Shown here piece after piece: positions 42,682 to 51,576 of a stretch of 55,131 nucleotides of DNA. The position numbers and the translations under genes were made by a program. The notes under the pieces were generated by a model. The model worked only from the letters and a program-made list of their open reading frames with translations. It was not told the DNA's origin and did no database searches. The stretch spans positions 1 to 55,131 of the forward strand of contig NZ_JAAXLA010000045.1 of NCBI RefSeq assembly GCF_012911935.1, in the 5' to 3' direction. Numbering within the stretch: the stretch's first letter is position 1; every line of letters starts with the position of its first letter. This stretch comes from Pseudonocardia acidicola (lineage in GTDB: Bacteria; Actinomycetota; Actinomycetes; Mycobacteriales; Pseudonocardiaceae).

Positions 42682-44075
42682 GCCCGTGACTCCTCGGCCC
42701 GGGCCGGTGGAGGGCCGTAGGGCGTCTGCACACTGTCCGCCCCCGTCCGCGCGGCGTCCCGGGTCTGCCAGCGGCGGCCCATGAGCCACGGCACGCCGAT
42801 GCTGGTAGCGGTGAGCACCCCGTAGACCACGATCGTGGCGGCCAGGGTGACCGGCACCCCGCCGGCCGGGGTCACCGCGTCCCGTGTGAGCAGCAACCCG
42901 TAGACCACCCAGGGCTGGCGGCCCACCTCGGTGGTGAGCCAGCCGAGTTCCATGGCCACGATCGACGCGGCCCCGGCGAGCGCCGCCGGGACGAGGAACC
43001 ACCACGTGCTCAGGACCTCACGGCGGAACTTCCACACCCATGCCTGCCACGCGCCGAGCACCATGAGCGCCGTGCCGATGGCGACCATCCCGTCGAACGA
43101 CAGGTGGAGCAGGTTCGGCAGCGGCGGCCGCAGTTGCGGCGGCACACTGTTCCACCCGATCACCTCGGTGTTCGGCGAGAACCCGACCAGCAAGGAGTCG
43201 AGATACGGGATGCCGACCCCGAAGTAGACCTCCCCGTTCCAGTAGATGCCGCCGAGCCACTCGGTGACACCCCGCTGTGTGTCGGCCACCAGTTCCATCG
43301 CCGCGAACTTGATCGGCTGCTGGTGCGCCACCGCCCGGGCGAGCACGTCGCCCATGAGCACCTGCAGCGGCGCGCACACGGCCCCGACCCAGAACGGGAC
43401 GAGGAACCCCAGTCGGTGATAGCGGTCCCACCGCCCGCGCAGCAACCCGACCGCATAGACGCCGGCGACGACGAACCCGACCACCATGTAGGCGGCCAGG
43501 ATCATGTGCGGGGTCTCGAACGGCGTCGCCCGGTTGAAGATCACCGCCCACGGGTCCACCGACGCGACCCGCCCGTCCTGCAGCGTGAAACCGCTGGGCT
43601 GGTTCATCCACGAGTTCGCCGCGACCACCGCGAGCGCGCCCAGGAGCCCGGCGATGACCATCGGCGTCCCCGACCACCAGTGCAGCCACGGCGGCAGTCG
43701 GCCCCAGCCGTACAGGTAGATGGCCGTGAAGATCGCCTCGACGAAGAACCAGATGCCCTCGATCGCGAACGGGATGCCGAACGCCGACCCGTAGCGGCCC
43801 ATCAGGCCCGGCCACAGCAGCCCGAGCTCGTAGGACAGCACCGTGCCCGACACCGCCCCGACGGCGAAGATCACCGCCGCCACCCGCGACCACCGCTGGG
43901 CGAGCACCAGCGCCACCTGATCGCCGCGCCGGATTCCCAACCAGTGCGCGATCAGCACCACGGTGGGAAAGGCGATGCCGAAACAGGCGAAGATGATGTG
44001 GAAGCCCAGCGACGCACCCATCTGCGCCCGCGCAGGGATGTCGCCCTCGGCCAGTACCAGCAGTGAGCCGCTCAC
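42678..44075 (-). CDS. cydA: cytochrome bd ubiquinol oxidase subunit I
   Basis: 465 residues; quinol oxidase haem subunit. Haem-ligand regions GFHIIFACFG and FETPHMILAAYM, the quinol-site KFAAMELVADTQRG, and GRQPWVV (about residue 385) are present. The Q-loop is short, as in cyanide-insensitive-type (CIO) oxidases. With CydB it reduces O2 with high affinity. GTG start. A tiny hydrophobic protein is encoded divergently 75 bases upstream. Confidence 0.95.
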   Translation of the reverse strand: MSGSLLVLAEGDIPARAQMGASLGFHIIFACFGIAFPTVVLIAHWLGIRRGDQVALVLAQRWSRVAAVIFAVGAVSGTVLSYELGLLWPGLMGRYGSAFGIPFAIEGIWFFVEAIFTAIYLYGWGRLPPWLHWWSGTPMVIAGLLGALAVVAANSWMNQPSGFTLQDGRVASVDPWAVIFNRATPFETPHMILAAYMVVGFVVAGVYAVGLLRGRWDRYHRLGFLVPFWVGAVCAPLQVLMGDVLARAVAHQQPIKFAAMELVADTQRGVTEWLGGIYWNGEVYFGVGIPYLDSLLVGFSPNTEVIGWNSVPPQLRPPLPNLLHLSFDGMVAIGTALMVLGAWQAWVWKFRREVLSTWWFLVPAALAGAASIVAMELGWLTTEVGRQPWVVYGLLLTRDAVTPAGGVPVTLAATIVVYGVLTATSIGVPWLMGRRWQTRDAARTGADSVQTPYGPPPARAEESRA

Positions 44076-44150
44076 ACAGCGCTCCAGAACCGCGCCGCAG
44101 CGGCGGCCCCAGACCCCACAGGCACCATGGGCAGCGGAGGTGGTGTCCCC

Positions 44151-44318
44151 ATGCTCGCCCCAGTGCTCGTCGTGCTGCTCGGGATCGGCATCGGCGCCCT
44201 CGGACTGCTGCTCCCGGACATGTACGTCGTCGGCCTCATCGTCGCCCTCATCGGTGGCATCGGCGTCCTCGTACGGCTGGTCGAGTCATTCCGCGGAATC
44301 CGCGAGTCGCGGCACTAG
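44151..44318 (+). CDS. small two-helix membrane protein
   Basis: 55 residues, MLAPVLVVLLGIGIGALGLL, a short PDMYVVGLIVALIGGIGVLV second helix and a basic tail RGIRESRH. The strong GGAGGTGG seven bases before the ATG selects this start over one 24 bases upstream. Divergent from cydAB. Small hydrophobic subunits of cytochrome bd (CydX type) are known, but no CydX signature is seen and the gene is on the other strand. Function unknown. Confidence 0.6.
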   Translation: MLAPVLVVLLGIGIGALGLLLPDMYVVGLIVALIGGIGVLVRLVESFRGIRESRH

Positions 44319-44731
44319 ACGCCGGCCCGATCGACCGGTGCCCAGCCGCCCACACCGGCCGTGGCAAGCCCTTGGCACGTCATCGGCGGGACTGTTCCCG
44401 CACTGCGGGGATTGGCGGTGGCACGTCCTGCATCGCCCCGGCAGCGCCATTTCCGTATTGCAGCCCGCCGGAACCCGCTCGTTCCTGCTGACCGGAAGGA
44501 CCGGCGGACGAGCAGGCCGACTTTACGCCCGGCGGCAGACCCGGCGCCAGACCGAGGCCCAGACCGGGCGAGCTGCGTCAACGATCTTCGGGTTGTGAGC
44601 ACGCCGCGGTCGGCGTTGGTGGTCGGCGGGCCGGGTACGCCACGCCGGCCTTCATCCGACCGCCGTGGCGCCGGCCGACGCGTACGGTCGGTGCTCGCCG
44701 ACGACCGGCGTCATCTCCGCCGCCGGCCATC
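44319..44731. other. 410-base stretch without a recognisable gene
   Basis: Arg-rich frames on both strands but no domain or good start. Possibly the remains of the upstream part of the DUF1275 gene that follows. I see no promoter or repeat of note. Confidence 0.4.
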
Positions 44732-45079
44732 GTCCTGGCCGTGGCCGCCGGAGCCGTGGACGCAGCCTGCTTCACCCGGCTGGGCCAGGCGTTCGCCGGT
44801 GTCATGACCGGCAAATCGAGCTCACCATCCTCGCGGGTTTCACAGCCGGCTGGGCCCTCACAGGCGACCGCCCGGGCTGGCCCGCGAAGTTCGGCCTGCT
44901 CGCGGCCACCACGCCGGCGATGGGGCTGCAGGCCGCGGCTGTGCGCTCCGCCGGAACGAAACTGTCGACGACCTACCTGACCGGAACGCCGACCCGCCGC
45001 GGTGCCCGCCCTGCCGGACACCGCGCTCCTGGGCGTCCTGCCGGTCCTCCTGACCAGCGCCGCGATCCCGCAGCCCTGA
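44732..45079 (+). pseudogene. YoaK/DUF1275 membrane protein, frameshifted fragments
   Basis: One frame reads VLAVAAGAVDAACFTRLGQA, FAGVMTG (DUF1275 helix 1 and its conserved GxFxxxMTG-type loop); the next frame continues LTILAGFTAGWALTGDRPGW, FGLLAATTPAMGLQAAAVRS and LSTTYLTGT, and a third frame ends LLGVLPVLLTSAAIPQP. A block of about 60 residues is missing between the first two and there are at least two frameshifts, so the roughly 220-residue membrane protein is destroyed. Confidence 0.7.
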
Positions 45080-45235
45080 GCCCGGACGGCGAAAGTGAGC
45101 TCCGGGCAGTCCCGCGGCGTCCAGCTCTCCCTGCCGATCTGCGGGGCGGCCGAGGGCGCGCCATCAACTCGGCGGCGGGCAAGGCACCCGATCGACACAA
45201 CGCGGCGAGCTGCGTGATCCACCATGTTGTCGAGC

Positions 45236-45661
45236 TCATCGGCGGGTGGCGAGATTGGCCAGGGCCCCGGATCTGAGGAGAACCCACGCGCCGACGGCGT
45301 TGAACACTGCGGGGATGAGCCAGCGTCCGGCGGCGCCGACGGTAGCGGCCACCCTCTTGTGGCTGCCGATCAATGCGGCGGCCGCGCACCATCCGGCGAG
45401 CAGGACGAAGAACGCGGCGATGGTCAGCGGCCCGAGAAGACCCACCCACCGGTCCGGAACCAGCCGCAGTCCAGACGCGGCCAGTACGGCAACCGCGACC
45501 CGGGCGGCGAAGCCCAGGTACTGCCCGGCCAGGATCTGGCCGGGCCGTGGGACGCCGGTGCTTCGGCTGGTCGCGAACAGCACCGCCAGCACCACGAAGG
45601 CGTCCACATTGGTCACGGTGAAGGCGGCAGCCGCCACCCCGAGGACAGCCAGGGTCCCCAT
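45236..45661 (-). pseudogene. CadD-family cadmium/heavy-metal transporter with in-frame internal deletion
   Basis: Open 141-residue frame. The first half, TVTNVDAFVVLAVLFATSRS, PGQILAGQYLGFAARVAVAV and LVPDRWVGLLG, matches CadD-type transporters, and the second half matches their end (GSHKRVAATVGAAGRWLIPAVF). The roughly 50 residues between WVGLLG and the last two helices, including the second N-x-x-D/N motif, are missing without breaking the frame. Full members have about 200 residues. A shortened protein may still be made, but transport is doubtful. Confidence 0.6.
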
Positions 45662-45729
45662 CAGGCAAAGGCTCGCGAGCCGTGGGTGGCCCGGCGCGCA
45701 CTGCTGCCGGACACCCCGGGCGGGAGCTG

Positions 45730-46239
45730 CTAGCCCTGTCCGCCGGTCTCGGTTCTCCCCTCAGGTGTGCCAGGTGTGCCACGGTCGCGGCCCGACTCGG
45801 CGTCCCCCGGGCCGCGGTCGGCGCCGTTGCCGCGGTCGCCGGCGTGGCGTTCGCCGCTGCTGCGTCCGCTGCGGGCCAGCGCGGTGCCGGCGCCTATGGC
45901 GAGTGCCACCGGCCACTCGATCAGTTCGAAAGCGGTGAGGGCCCCCAGGCCGGCGTAGTAGGCGAGGTCTGCCGGGGAGAGCGACCGCGCCTTGGCCGCG
46001 GCCGCGCCCGCGGTGGCTCCGAGATCGGGGCGGCGCATTCGCGGCAGGTGCAGGTCGGGTTTGTGGAACTGGGCCGTGACGAACGGGAGGTTCACCGTGG
46101 CGCCCCGGCCGCCGCCCTCCCGCTCCGCACCTGCTGCGGTGGGACCGGTGCCGCCGGTTTCGCGGGTCTCGGATTCCGCGGCCGTGGGCTCGGTGCGCGG
46201 TTCCTGGGCCTCGGCGGACCTCGCTCGGGCAGGGGCCAT
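45730..46239 (-). CDS. conserved hypothetical protein with membrane-like hairpin
   Basis: 169 residues. N-terminal 55 residues are acidic/Arg low complexity, then VNLPFVTAQFHKPDLHLPRM, a conserved middle block, LSPADLAYYAGLGALTAFEL and IEWPVALAIGAGTALARS, two short hydrophobic helices, then a charged Gly-rich tail. The PxxLxYYxGLGAlaalexIeWPvaxAIGxGt pattern is widespread in actinobacteria without a known function. ATG chosen by the strong GAGGGAGGA five bases upstream. A three-unit Pho-box-like repeat lies about 90 bases upstream, hinting at phosphate control. Confidence 0.7.
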   Translation of the reverse strand: MAPARARSAEAQEPRTEPTAAESETRETGGTGPTAAGAEREGGGRGATVNLPFVTAQFHKPDLHLPRMRRPDLGATAGAAAAKARSLSPADLAYYAGLGALTAFELIEWPVALAIGAGTALARSGRSSGERHAGDRGNGADRGPGDAESGRDRGTPGTPEGRTETGGQG

Positions 46240-46669
46240 GGTTCCTCCCTCGATCTCGCAGTGGCGGCACCGCAGTGCGTCACGCCGCACACGCGGCCGC
46301 AGCGCTCCCCGGCGCCGCCCGGTTCGTTCACTGCCCGTTCACCTCAGGTTCATTCCATGGTGCTGAGTGTTCCCCTCCAGACGGGCCCGCCATCTGGTGC
46401 AACTTCGGTCGCCTCGAAGCCGGAGGGCCGCGCGCACCCCCCTCCGTCGAGCCCTCACGGCGGCACCCGATCGCGCCACGGACGAGGGCGTCGCCTCGAC
46501 CGGGTCGCTCGAACCGGTCGAGCACACGATCTGACGGCGCCGTGGCCCCGCGGGTGCGGGCCGACCACGTCGTGCATGCACGAGCAGCCCTCGGGACCGA
46601 CCGCGGGCCGCCAGGCCCAGCGCTCCGCCGTAACAGCACAGTCGGGCCGGCTCCGGCTGCGCGGCTGGC
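46240..46669. other. 430-base intergenic region containing a Pho-box-like repeat
   Basis: No gene recognised. On the minus strand it is the upstream region of the 45730-46239 gene. It holds the triple GTTCA repeat described separately. Confidence 0.45.
46326..46358. promoter_or_regulatory. Pho box: three 11-bp direct repeats
   Basis: GTTCACTGCCC, GTTCACCTCAG and GTTCATTCCAT are adjacent 11-base units each starting GTTCA. Three perfect-phase repeats with a GTTCAYY head match the PhoP-binding direct repeats described in Streptomyces. Located 87 bases upstream of the start of the 45730-46239 gene. Confidence 0.6.
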
Positions 46670-46855
46670 TCAGTGTCGCGGCGGCCGGCTCGACAGCCCT
46701 TCGCGGACGGCCCGCTCGACCAGGATCGGCACGAAGCTGCGCACCCGGGCGTCGGCGAACCGCCGCGCGGCCTCGCTGACCGTGGCGCGGACCCGGTCCT
46801 CGCCCACGCCCGCCGCGGCGCCCTCGCGGCTGAGTTTCGGTGTTGGAGCGGCCAT
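46670..46855 (-). CDS. small three-helix-bundle protein
   Basis: 61 residues: VSEAARRFADARVRSFVPIL then VERAVREGLSSR matches the short three-helix bundle dimerisation domain seen in actinobacterial proteins of 60-80 residues and in some acetyltransferases. ATG 46855 gives the usual length; a longer frame to 46954 is low complexity. No clear ribosome binding site. Function unknown. Confidence 0.6.
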   Translation of the reverse strand: MAAPTPKLSREGAAAGVGEDRVRATVSEAARRFADARVRSFVPILVERAVREGLSSRPPRH

Positions 46856-47409
46856 GCCGCCGCGCCCCTTCTGCTCCGTCGCCGGCCACCACTTCGGACG
46901 AGAAGGTCCGTGGCCGTGACCCGAAGCGGTGACTTTCACGGTAGCTGATGGCACTTACAGCGATATCTGGACAGACCTCACTGTATCCACTTCCAGGCGC
47001 TCAGCCCGTACTCGGCAGACTTCCCGTCATGAGTCGCAATCTGAAGCTCGAACGCGACTTCCTGCACTGAAATCGCCTATCTCGCATTATAGCTGCAAAC
47101 CTTCGGACACAACATCTTCATGAGCAGTCGTGGTTCCCGCTCAGAAATTATTGTGCATCCGTTCATCACGACATTGCGGCCGATCTCGCGGCACCGATCC
47201 TCTTCCGCTACGTGCGTGAGACTGCTGCAGCAACACGGCCTCCATTGTGAGTTGCAGTGTCGTGTAGCCGGATGGGCGGCGCTGAGGCCGAGGCTGACTA
47301 CTCCGCGATCAGCCTCTCCTCGATCCGCAGACCGCTTCACAAACCGAACATAAGGCCCAAATCATTAATCTGCTCAGGACGACTCGTCGTCCGCCGGCCG
47401 TTACCTCGG
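46856..47409. other. 550-base AT-richer region without genes
   Basis: Distinctly less GC-rich than the rest (for example around 46940-47200). No frame with coding character or domain. It may be a real intergenic or horizontally acquired segment. No repeats noticed. Confidence 0.45.
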
Positions 47410-47634
47410 TCACCCGGCGAGCGTCCCGGCCCACGAGTTGGTGACTCCGTAGCGCCACTTCCCGGTTGTGGAGTCCGGGGCATCGGCATTTCTGCGGTAC
47501 ACCGCGCACCTCATCGGGTCGCCGGTGTCTGCCCAGAACAAGCTGGGCAAGGCGATGTTCAGATGGGGGTATTCACGGGTGATACCCGCGGCAGGTCCGT
47601 CGATGAACTCCACCCAAAGGGCCACAACGCGCAT
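47410..47634 (-). CDS. small hypothetical protein
   Basis: 74 residues: MRVVALWVEFIDGPAAGITR, a middle part with LPSLFWADTGDPMRCAVYRR and an end KWRYGVTNSWAGTLAG. The arrangement W-V-E-F-x-D/N-G-P-A-x-G-x-x-R plus a C-terminal YRR...WRY is shared, as I recall, by small actinobacterial proteins of unknown function. No Shine-Dalgarno; the start is uncertain. It stands alone in a gene-poor region. Confidence 0.55.
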   Translation of the reverse strand: MRVVALWVEFIDGPAAGITREYPHLNIALPSLFWADTGDPMRCAVYRRNADAPDSTTGKWRYGVTNSWAGTLAG

Positions 47635-48488
47635 TATCGACACTCGACGACTGCACGAGGTACCTCCACGTGCGCCAACTCGCAGCATGCAGTCGCAGGA
47701 TTATCCGTACTCTCGGCGCAGCAGCGCCGCCCGTCCAGGCAGAATGCCTGGTCGACCTCACAACCGCCGGCCGCACTGCTCAACGTGTTCTCGCGGCAGC
47801 TCGACGACGTCGACGAGGCCGTGCGTCGACCGGTGATCGGGCCTTGGGTCGACCTCGTGGACGATCCGCGAGGTCGTCGATCACGCCGACGCTGACAGAC
47901 CCGCGAGATCATGGCAGCCGCCGGATCGGAGTAGCAGGACGGGCGACCACCGGGGAGATGGTCGGATGCATCTCGCCGCAGGCCGGGCCACCCTTGATCT
48001 CCCGCTCGAACAGCTGCCCGGTCTGCCGTCCAGACCACGTGCGACCACCGACCGGACACGCACGTCCAGTCCGACTCTCGTCCGCTGACCCATCACACAG
48101 CCCTCCCGTCGTCGGCCCCACTGAGCTCGTCATCGACGCCCCGTCCGGCTATCGCTCAGATCGCCCAGCGATCGGGGAAGCAGTCGACGCTGTCGACCAG
48201 CCCGAGGATCGTGAAGACCTGTGCACTGCTCAGCCGGGTGAGGACCTTGAGCACCTGGCGCTCGCTCAGGCTCCCGAGGGCGTCGGTGACGCCCGGCTGT
48301 CGCCGACGCCGGACAAGACGGCCGACGCGTTCCACGGGGCGGCCGTTCCTCAGCGGCCTTCCCCGGCGAACCGGGCGGCGCACCCGCGCGCCACACCGGC
48401 GGCCCCGCGGCGTCGGCTCGCCTGAAAGCCTGTCGACCTCGGCTTCCTGCTGGCACTCAGCCCGCAGCGCCGACCACTGTAGACCCAC
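47635..48488. other. 850-base region without a confident gene
   Basis: Several medium frames but none with a domain. The best coding-like piece is on the minus strand at 48156-48300, ending LGSLSERQVLKVLTRLSSAQ then VFTILGLVDSVD and DRWAI-stop, which could be the end of a decayed protein. No ribosome binding site or start can be assigned to it. Confidence 0.4.
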
Positions 48489-48624
48489 TGGGTCCACGAT
48501 AAGGAATTCCTAGCCTGGGTCCACGATATGGAATTCCACCCGGAGATCCGCGATGCGGAATTTCCAGCCACGCCAACCATGCGCAGTTCGCAATTAATAG
48601 CCTGGGTCCACGATGTGGAATTCG
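48489..48624. repeat. four copies of a 22-bp repeat ahead of the condensation genes
   Basis: Core GGTCCACGATATGGAATTC occurs at 48489-48510 (ATAAGG variant), 48516-48537, degenerate at about 48543-48565, and 48603-48624 (ATGTGG variant). Copies 2 and 4 share an extra upstream TAGCC. Each ends in a GGAATTCC-like palindrome. Distances between starts are multiples of three (27 and 87 between good copies), so both strands carry in-frame peptide repeats (W-V-H-D-x-E-F on plus), yet no gene is evident. Located 160-290 bases upstream of the first condensation gene. Confidence 0.8.
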
Positions 48625-48783
48625 CGGGCTGTGCGACAGGTCACCAATTGGCACGTTGTCATCCTTTCGGATGGACGGATACTCTTCCGCCGTACCGCGG
48701 CGCAGTCGCCGCAACTCTCCGTAATTCCGGCTTCCCACCCTCCGTCGTCGCAGCTCGAGTCTGGAGAGGAGCGTGTATTTCAC

Positions 48784-50166
48784 GTGCAGTTCACCGAACT
48801 TTCCGGCTATCACGTCCGTACCGGCGAGTGTACCGTATTACGTCCGTTCTTTCGAACGGGTGGCACGAACGTGGTGGCCGACCCACGTCCCGCCGCCTAC
48901 GTCCAGGAGGCGCACCTACGAGTTGCCCGGGCGCGCCGCGAGGCCGGGCAGACCGCCGCGTCCTGGCTCGGCACCGCGTTCGAGCTTCCCGGGCGCCCCG
49001 ACTTCGCCGCGCTCGAACGGGCCCTGCTCGGCTGGATCGACCGGCACGAGACGTTGCGCAGCGTCCTGTCCTACACCGAGCGCGGCGTCTCGCGCAGCAC
49101 CCTGTCGCAGGGTGACGTCGGCATGGGCAGGTGGGACCTCGGCCACTTCGGGTCCGGGCACGCGCTGGCCGCCCGGCTCGAGAACCTCTTCGACAGCGAG
49201 ACCGACCCGCTCACGTGGCCCTCGTACGTGTTCGCGGTGGTGTCTCACGGGGACTCGTTCACCGTCTACGTGAGCCTGGATCACTCCAATGTAGACGGAT
49301 ACAGCATCCTGTTGATCGCCCATGAGATCAGCGATCTGTACCGCGCGCAGACGTGCGGCAGGCCCGCCGAGCTCGGCGCCGTCGGAAGCTATGTCGACTT
49401 CGCCGGTGCCGAACGGCGTTCCGCCGGGCAGGTGCTCGCCGATCACCGGACAGTTGCCGCGTGGCGGGATTTCTTGCTGTCGCACGGGGGTGAGCTGCCG
49501 GCGTTCCCGCTGCCGGTCAACCCGGAGCAGACCGCGAGCGTGTCCCAGGACGGCACATGTCACCTGCTGCTGGGCCCCGACGAGACGGCCGTGTTCGAGG
49601 CCCGGTGCCGGGAGCGCGGCGGCTCGTTCATGGCCGGCAGCCTGGCGTGCCTCGCACTCGCGGGACAGGCCGAAACCTGCTGCGGCGTGTTCGGCGCGCT
49701 GATGTCGATGCACACCCGGAGCGCCGTGGAATGGGCCGAGTCGATGGGCTGGTACGTCGGGCTCGCGCCGCTCGAGGTCGCCGTCCGGCCGGGGGACGCC
49801 TTCCCCGACGTACTCACGGCCGTGACGGCCGCGACCCGGGCGGCGAAGGCCATGGCCGCCATCCCGTTCGAGCGCATCGCCGAACTCCTCGGCTGCCGCC
49901 TGACACCCCGGTTCGTGGTGTCCTACATGGACCTTCGCCGCGTGCCGGGCGCGGACCGGTGGGGCGACTGGAAGGCGGCCGCACTGCGCTCGCGCAGCCC
50001 GCACGCCGACGAGGTCTACCTGTGGCTGATCCGGTCGTCCGAGGGGCTGCGTCTTTCGGCGCGATATCCGGGCACCGCTGCCGGACGTGCGGTGCTGCCC
50101 CGCTACTTCGACCGCGTGGCGCAGGTTCTGCGCGAGGTCGTGGCCGTGCCGCAGCCGGCAGTCTGA
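48784..50166 (+). CDS. condensation-domain (PapA-like) acyltransferase, copy 1
   Basis: 460 residues, one complete condensation-type fold with no carrier or adenylation domain. The catalytic motif is DHSNVDG (residues 166-172) where NRPS condensation domains have HHxxxDG: the second, catalytic His is kept, the first is Asp. Opening AYVQEAHLRVARARREAGQT and late FVVSYMDLRRVPG are shared with the next gene. Stand-alone members such as PapA proteins esterify lipids or polyketides. GTG 48784 is chosen because the homologous part starts there and GGAGAGGAG lies upstream; the open frame to 48613 runs into the repeat region. Tandem with a paralogue. Confidence 0.75.
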   Translation: MQFTELSGYHVRTGECTVLRPFFRTGGTNVVADPRPAAYVQEAHLRVARARREAGQTAASWLGTAFELPGRPDFAALERALLGWIDRHETLRSVLSYTERGVSRSTLSQGDVGMGRWDLGHFGSGHALAARLENLFDSETDPLTWPSYVFAVVSHGDSFTVYVSLDHSNVDGYSILLIAHEISDLYRAQTCGRPAELGAVGSYVDFAGAERRSAGQVLADHRTVAAWRDFLLSHGGELPAFPLPVNPEQTASVSQDGTCHLLLGPDETAVFEARCRERGGSFMAGSLACLALAGQAETCCGVFGALMSMHTRSAVEWAESMGWYVGLAPLEVAVRPGDAFPDVLTAVTAATRAAKAMAAIPFERIAELLGCRLTPRFVVSYMDLRRVPGADRWGDWKAAALRSRSPHADEVYLWLIRSSEGLRLSARYPGTAAGRAVLPRYFDRVAQVLREVVAVPQPAV

Positions 50167-50181
50167 GGAAGGGACCCACCG

Positions 50182-51576
50182 ATGTTGATGACCACGATCA
50201 CTGACTACGCCCCCGAGCCCGGCCGCCTGGTGGAGTTCCGGGCCACCGCCGCGGGCGGCCCGGTGACGCCGGAACCGCTGTCGTACCTGCAGGAGAACCA
50301 CCTGCGGCGATTGCTGGCGAACCAGGCGGCGGGCAGGTCGCAGTCGCCGTGGCTGGCGACGGTGTTCGACCTGCCGGGAACGTTCCGGCCGGAGGCGATG
50401 GCCGCGGCACTGGAGAAGTGGCTCGACCGGCATCCGACGCTGCTCACCTGGTTCTCCCTCGACGACGGGGGCCTGCAGCGGCACACCGTCGAGCGCGACA
50501 CCGTGGCGCTGGAGATCGTGCCCGCCGGGGAGGTCGCCGACATTGCGGGATACCTGCACGAGCGGTTCGACGAGGGCACGGACCCCTTGCGGTGGCCGCC
50601 GTTCGTCGCCGGCGCGATCGTGCGCGAGGACAGCGCGACCGTCTACTACGCGGTGGACCACAGCCACTCCGACGGCTACTCGGTGATGCTGGTGTTCGCG
50701 GAGCTGCGGGCGCTCTACGAAGCGGAACTGGCGGGCACGCCGGCGCGGCTGCCCGAGGTGGGCAGCTATGTCGACGCGTGCGTACTGGAACGTGAGCGGG
50801 CAGCCCGCCTGACACTGGATTCGCCCGAGGCGCGCGAGTGGCTGGACTTCTGGCTTTCCGGGCCGCCGCCGACGTTCCCACTCGAGCTCGGCACCGAGCC
50901 GGGCCGGTTCTACCCGACCGCGGCGGTAGACCTCGACGTGTTCGACGCGGCCGAGGCGGAGGCCTTTTCGCACGCGTGCAAGGCGAACGGCGCGGGCTTC
51001 TCCGCGGGGTGGCTGACGGCGCTGGGGATCACGGCGTACGAGCTGGCAGACGTCAAGAACTATCGGGGCCTGGCGGTCGTGCACACGCGGGACGAGCCGC
51101 GCTGGCAGGCGGCGCAGGGCTGGTTCATCAACCTGGGGCCGGTGGCGTTCCCGTTGGCGGGGCAGGGCGAGTTCGGCGAGGTGGTCGCGCGGGCGCAGGC
51201 GGCATTCGAGCAGGCGCAGAGCCTGGCTCGGGTGTCGCTGCTGCGGGTGGCCGAGCTGCTGCCGGCCCTGGACCCCCAGGGCGACGCGGCGGCCGTTCCG
51301 CCCATGGCGTCCTATTTGGACATGCGGCACGCGCCCGGCGTGCGTGAGTGGCAGGAGGCGAACATGGCGCTGCTGGTCGGCCCCGGCCAGACGGCGGACG
51401 TGTCGATGTGGTTGAACCGCTTGGTGGGCCGGACATACCTCAAGGCGCAGTACCCGGACACCGAGGCGGCGCGAGCCGCGGTGCCGCGCTACCTGGAGCA
51501 TCTGGTGCGCGTGCTGCGGGAGATCGCGCGGACCGGCAGGTACCGGATCAACACTCCGGTTCCGGCGCCGGTGTGA
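50182..51576 (+). CDS. condensation-domain (PapA-like) acyltransferase, copy 2
   Basis: 464 residues, paralogue of the preceding gene (15 bases apart): SYLQENHLRRLLANQAAGRS, motif DHSHSDG (residues 159-165), VGSYVDACVLERER and MASYLDMRHAPGVREWQ. As in copy 1 the motif begins Asp-His. The two together may form a heterodimer or act on successive acyl groups. No polyketide synthase, NRPS or thioesterase gene is in the window, so the substrate is unknown. ATG with AGGAAGGG eight bases upstream. Confidence 0.78.
   Translation: MLMTTITDYAPEPGRLVEFRATAAGGPVTPEPLSYLQENHLRRLLANQAAGRSQSPWLATVFDLPGTFRPEAMAAALEKWLDRHPTLLTWFSLDDGGLQRHTVERDTVALEIVPAGEVADIAGYLHERFDEGTDPLRWPPFVAGAIVREDSATVYYAVDHSHSDGYSVMLVFAELRALYEAELAGTPARLPEVGSYVDACVLERERAARLTLDSPEAREWLDFWLSGPPPTFPLELGTEPGRFYPTAAVDLDVFDAAEAEAFSHACKANGAGFSAGWLTALGITAYELADVKNYRGLAVVHTRDEPRWQAAQGWFINLGPVAFPLAGQGEFGEVVARAQAAFEQAQSLARVSLLRVAELLPALDPQGDAAAVPPMASYLDMRHAPGVREWQEANMALLVGPGQTADVSMWLNRLVGRTYLKAQYPDTEAARAAVPRYLEHLVRVLREIARTGRYRINTPVPAPV

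Noticed and set aside
48489..48624. CRISPR array
   Set aside because: Only four unequal repeats with 5-60 base spacing and no leader or cas genes.
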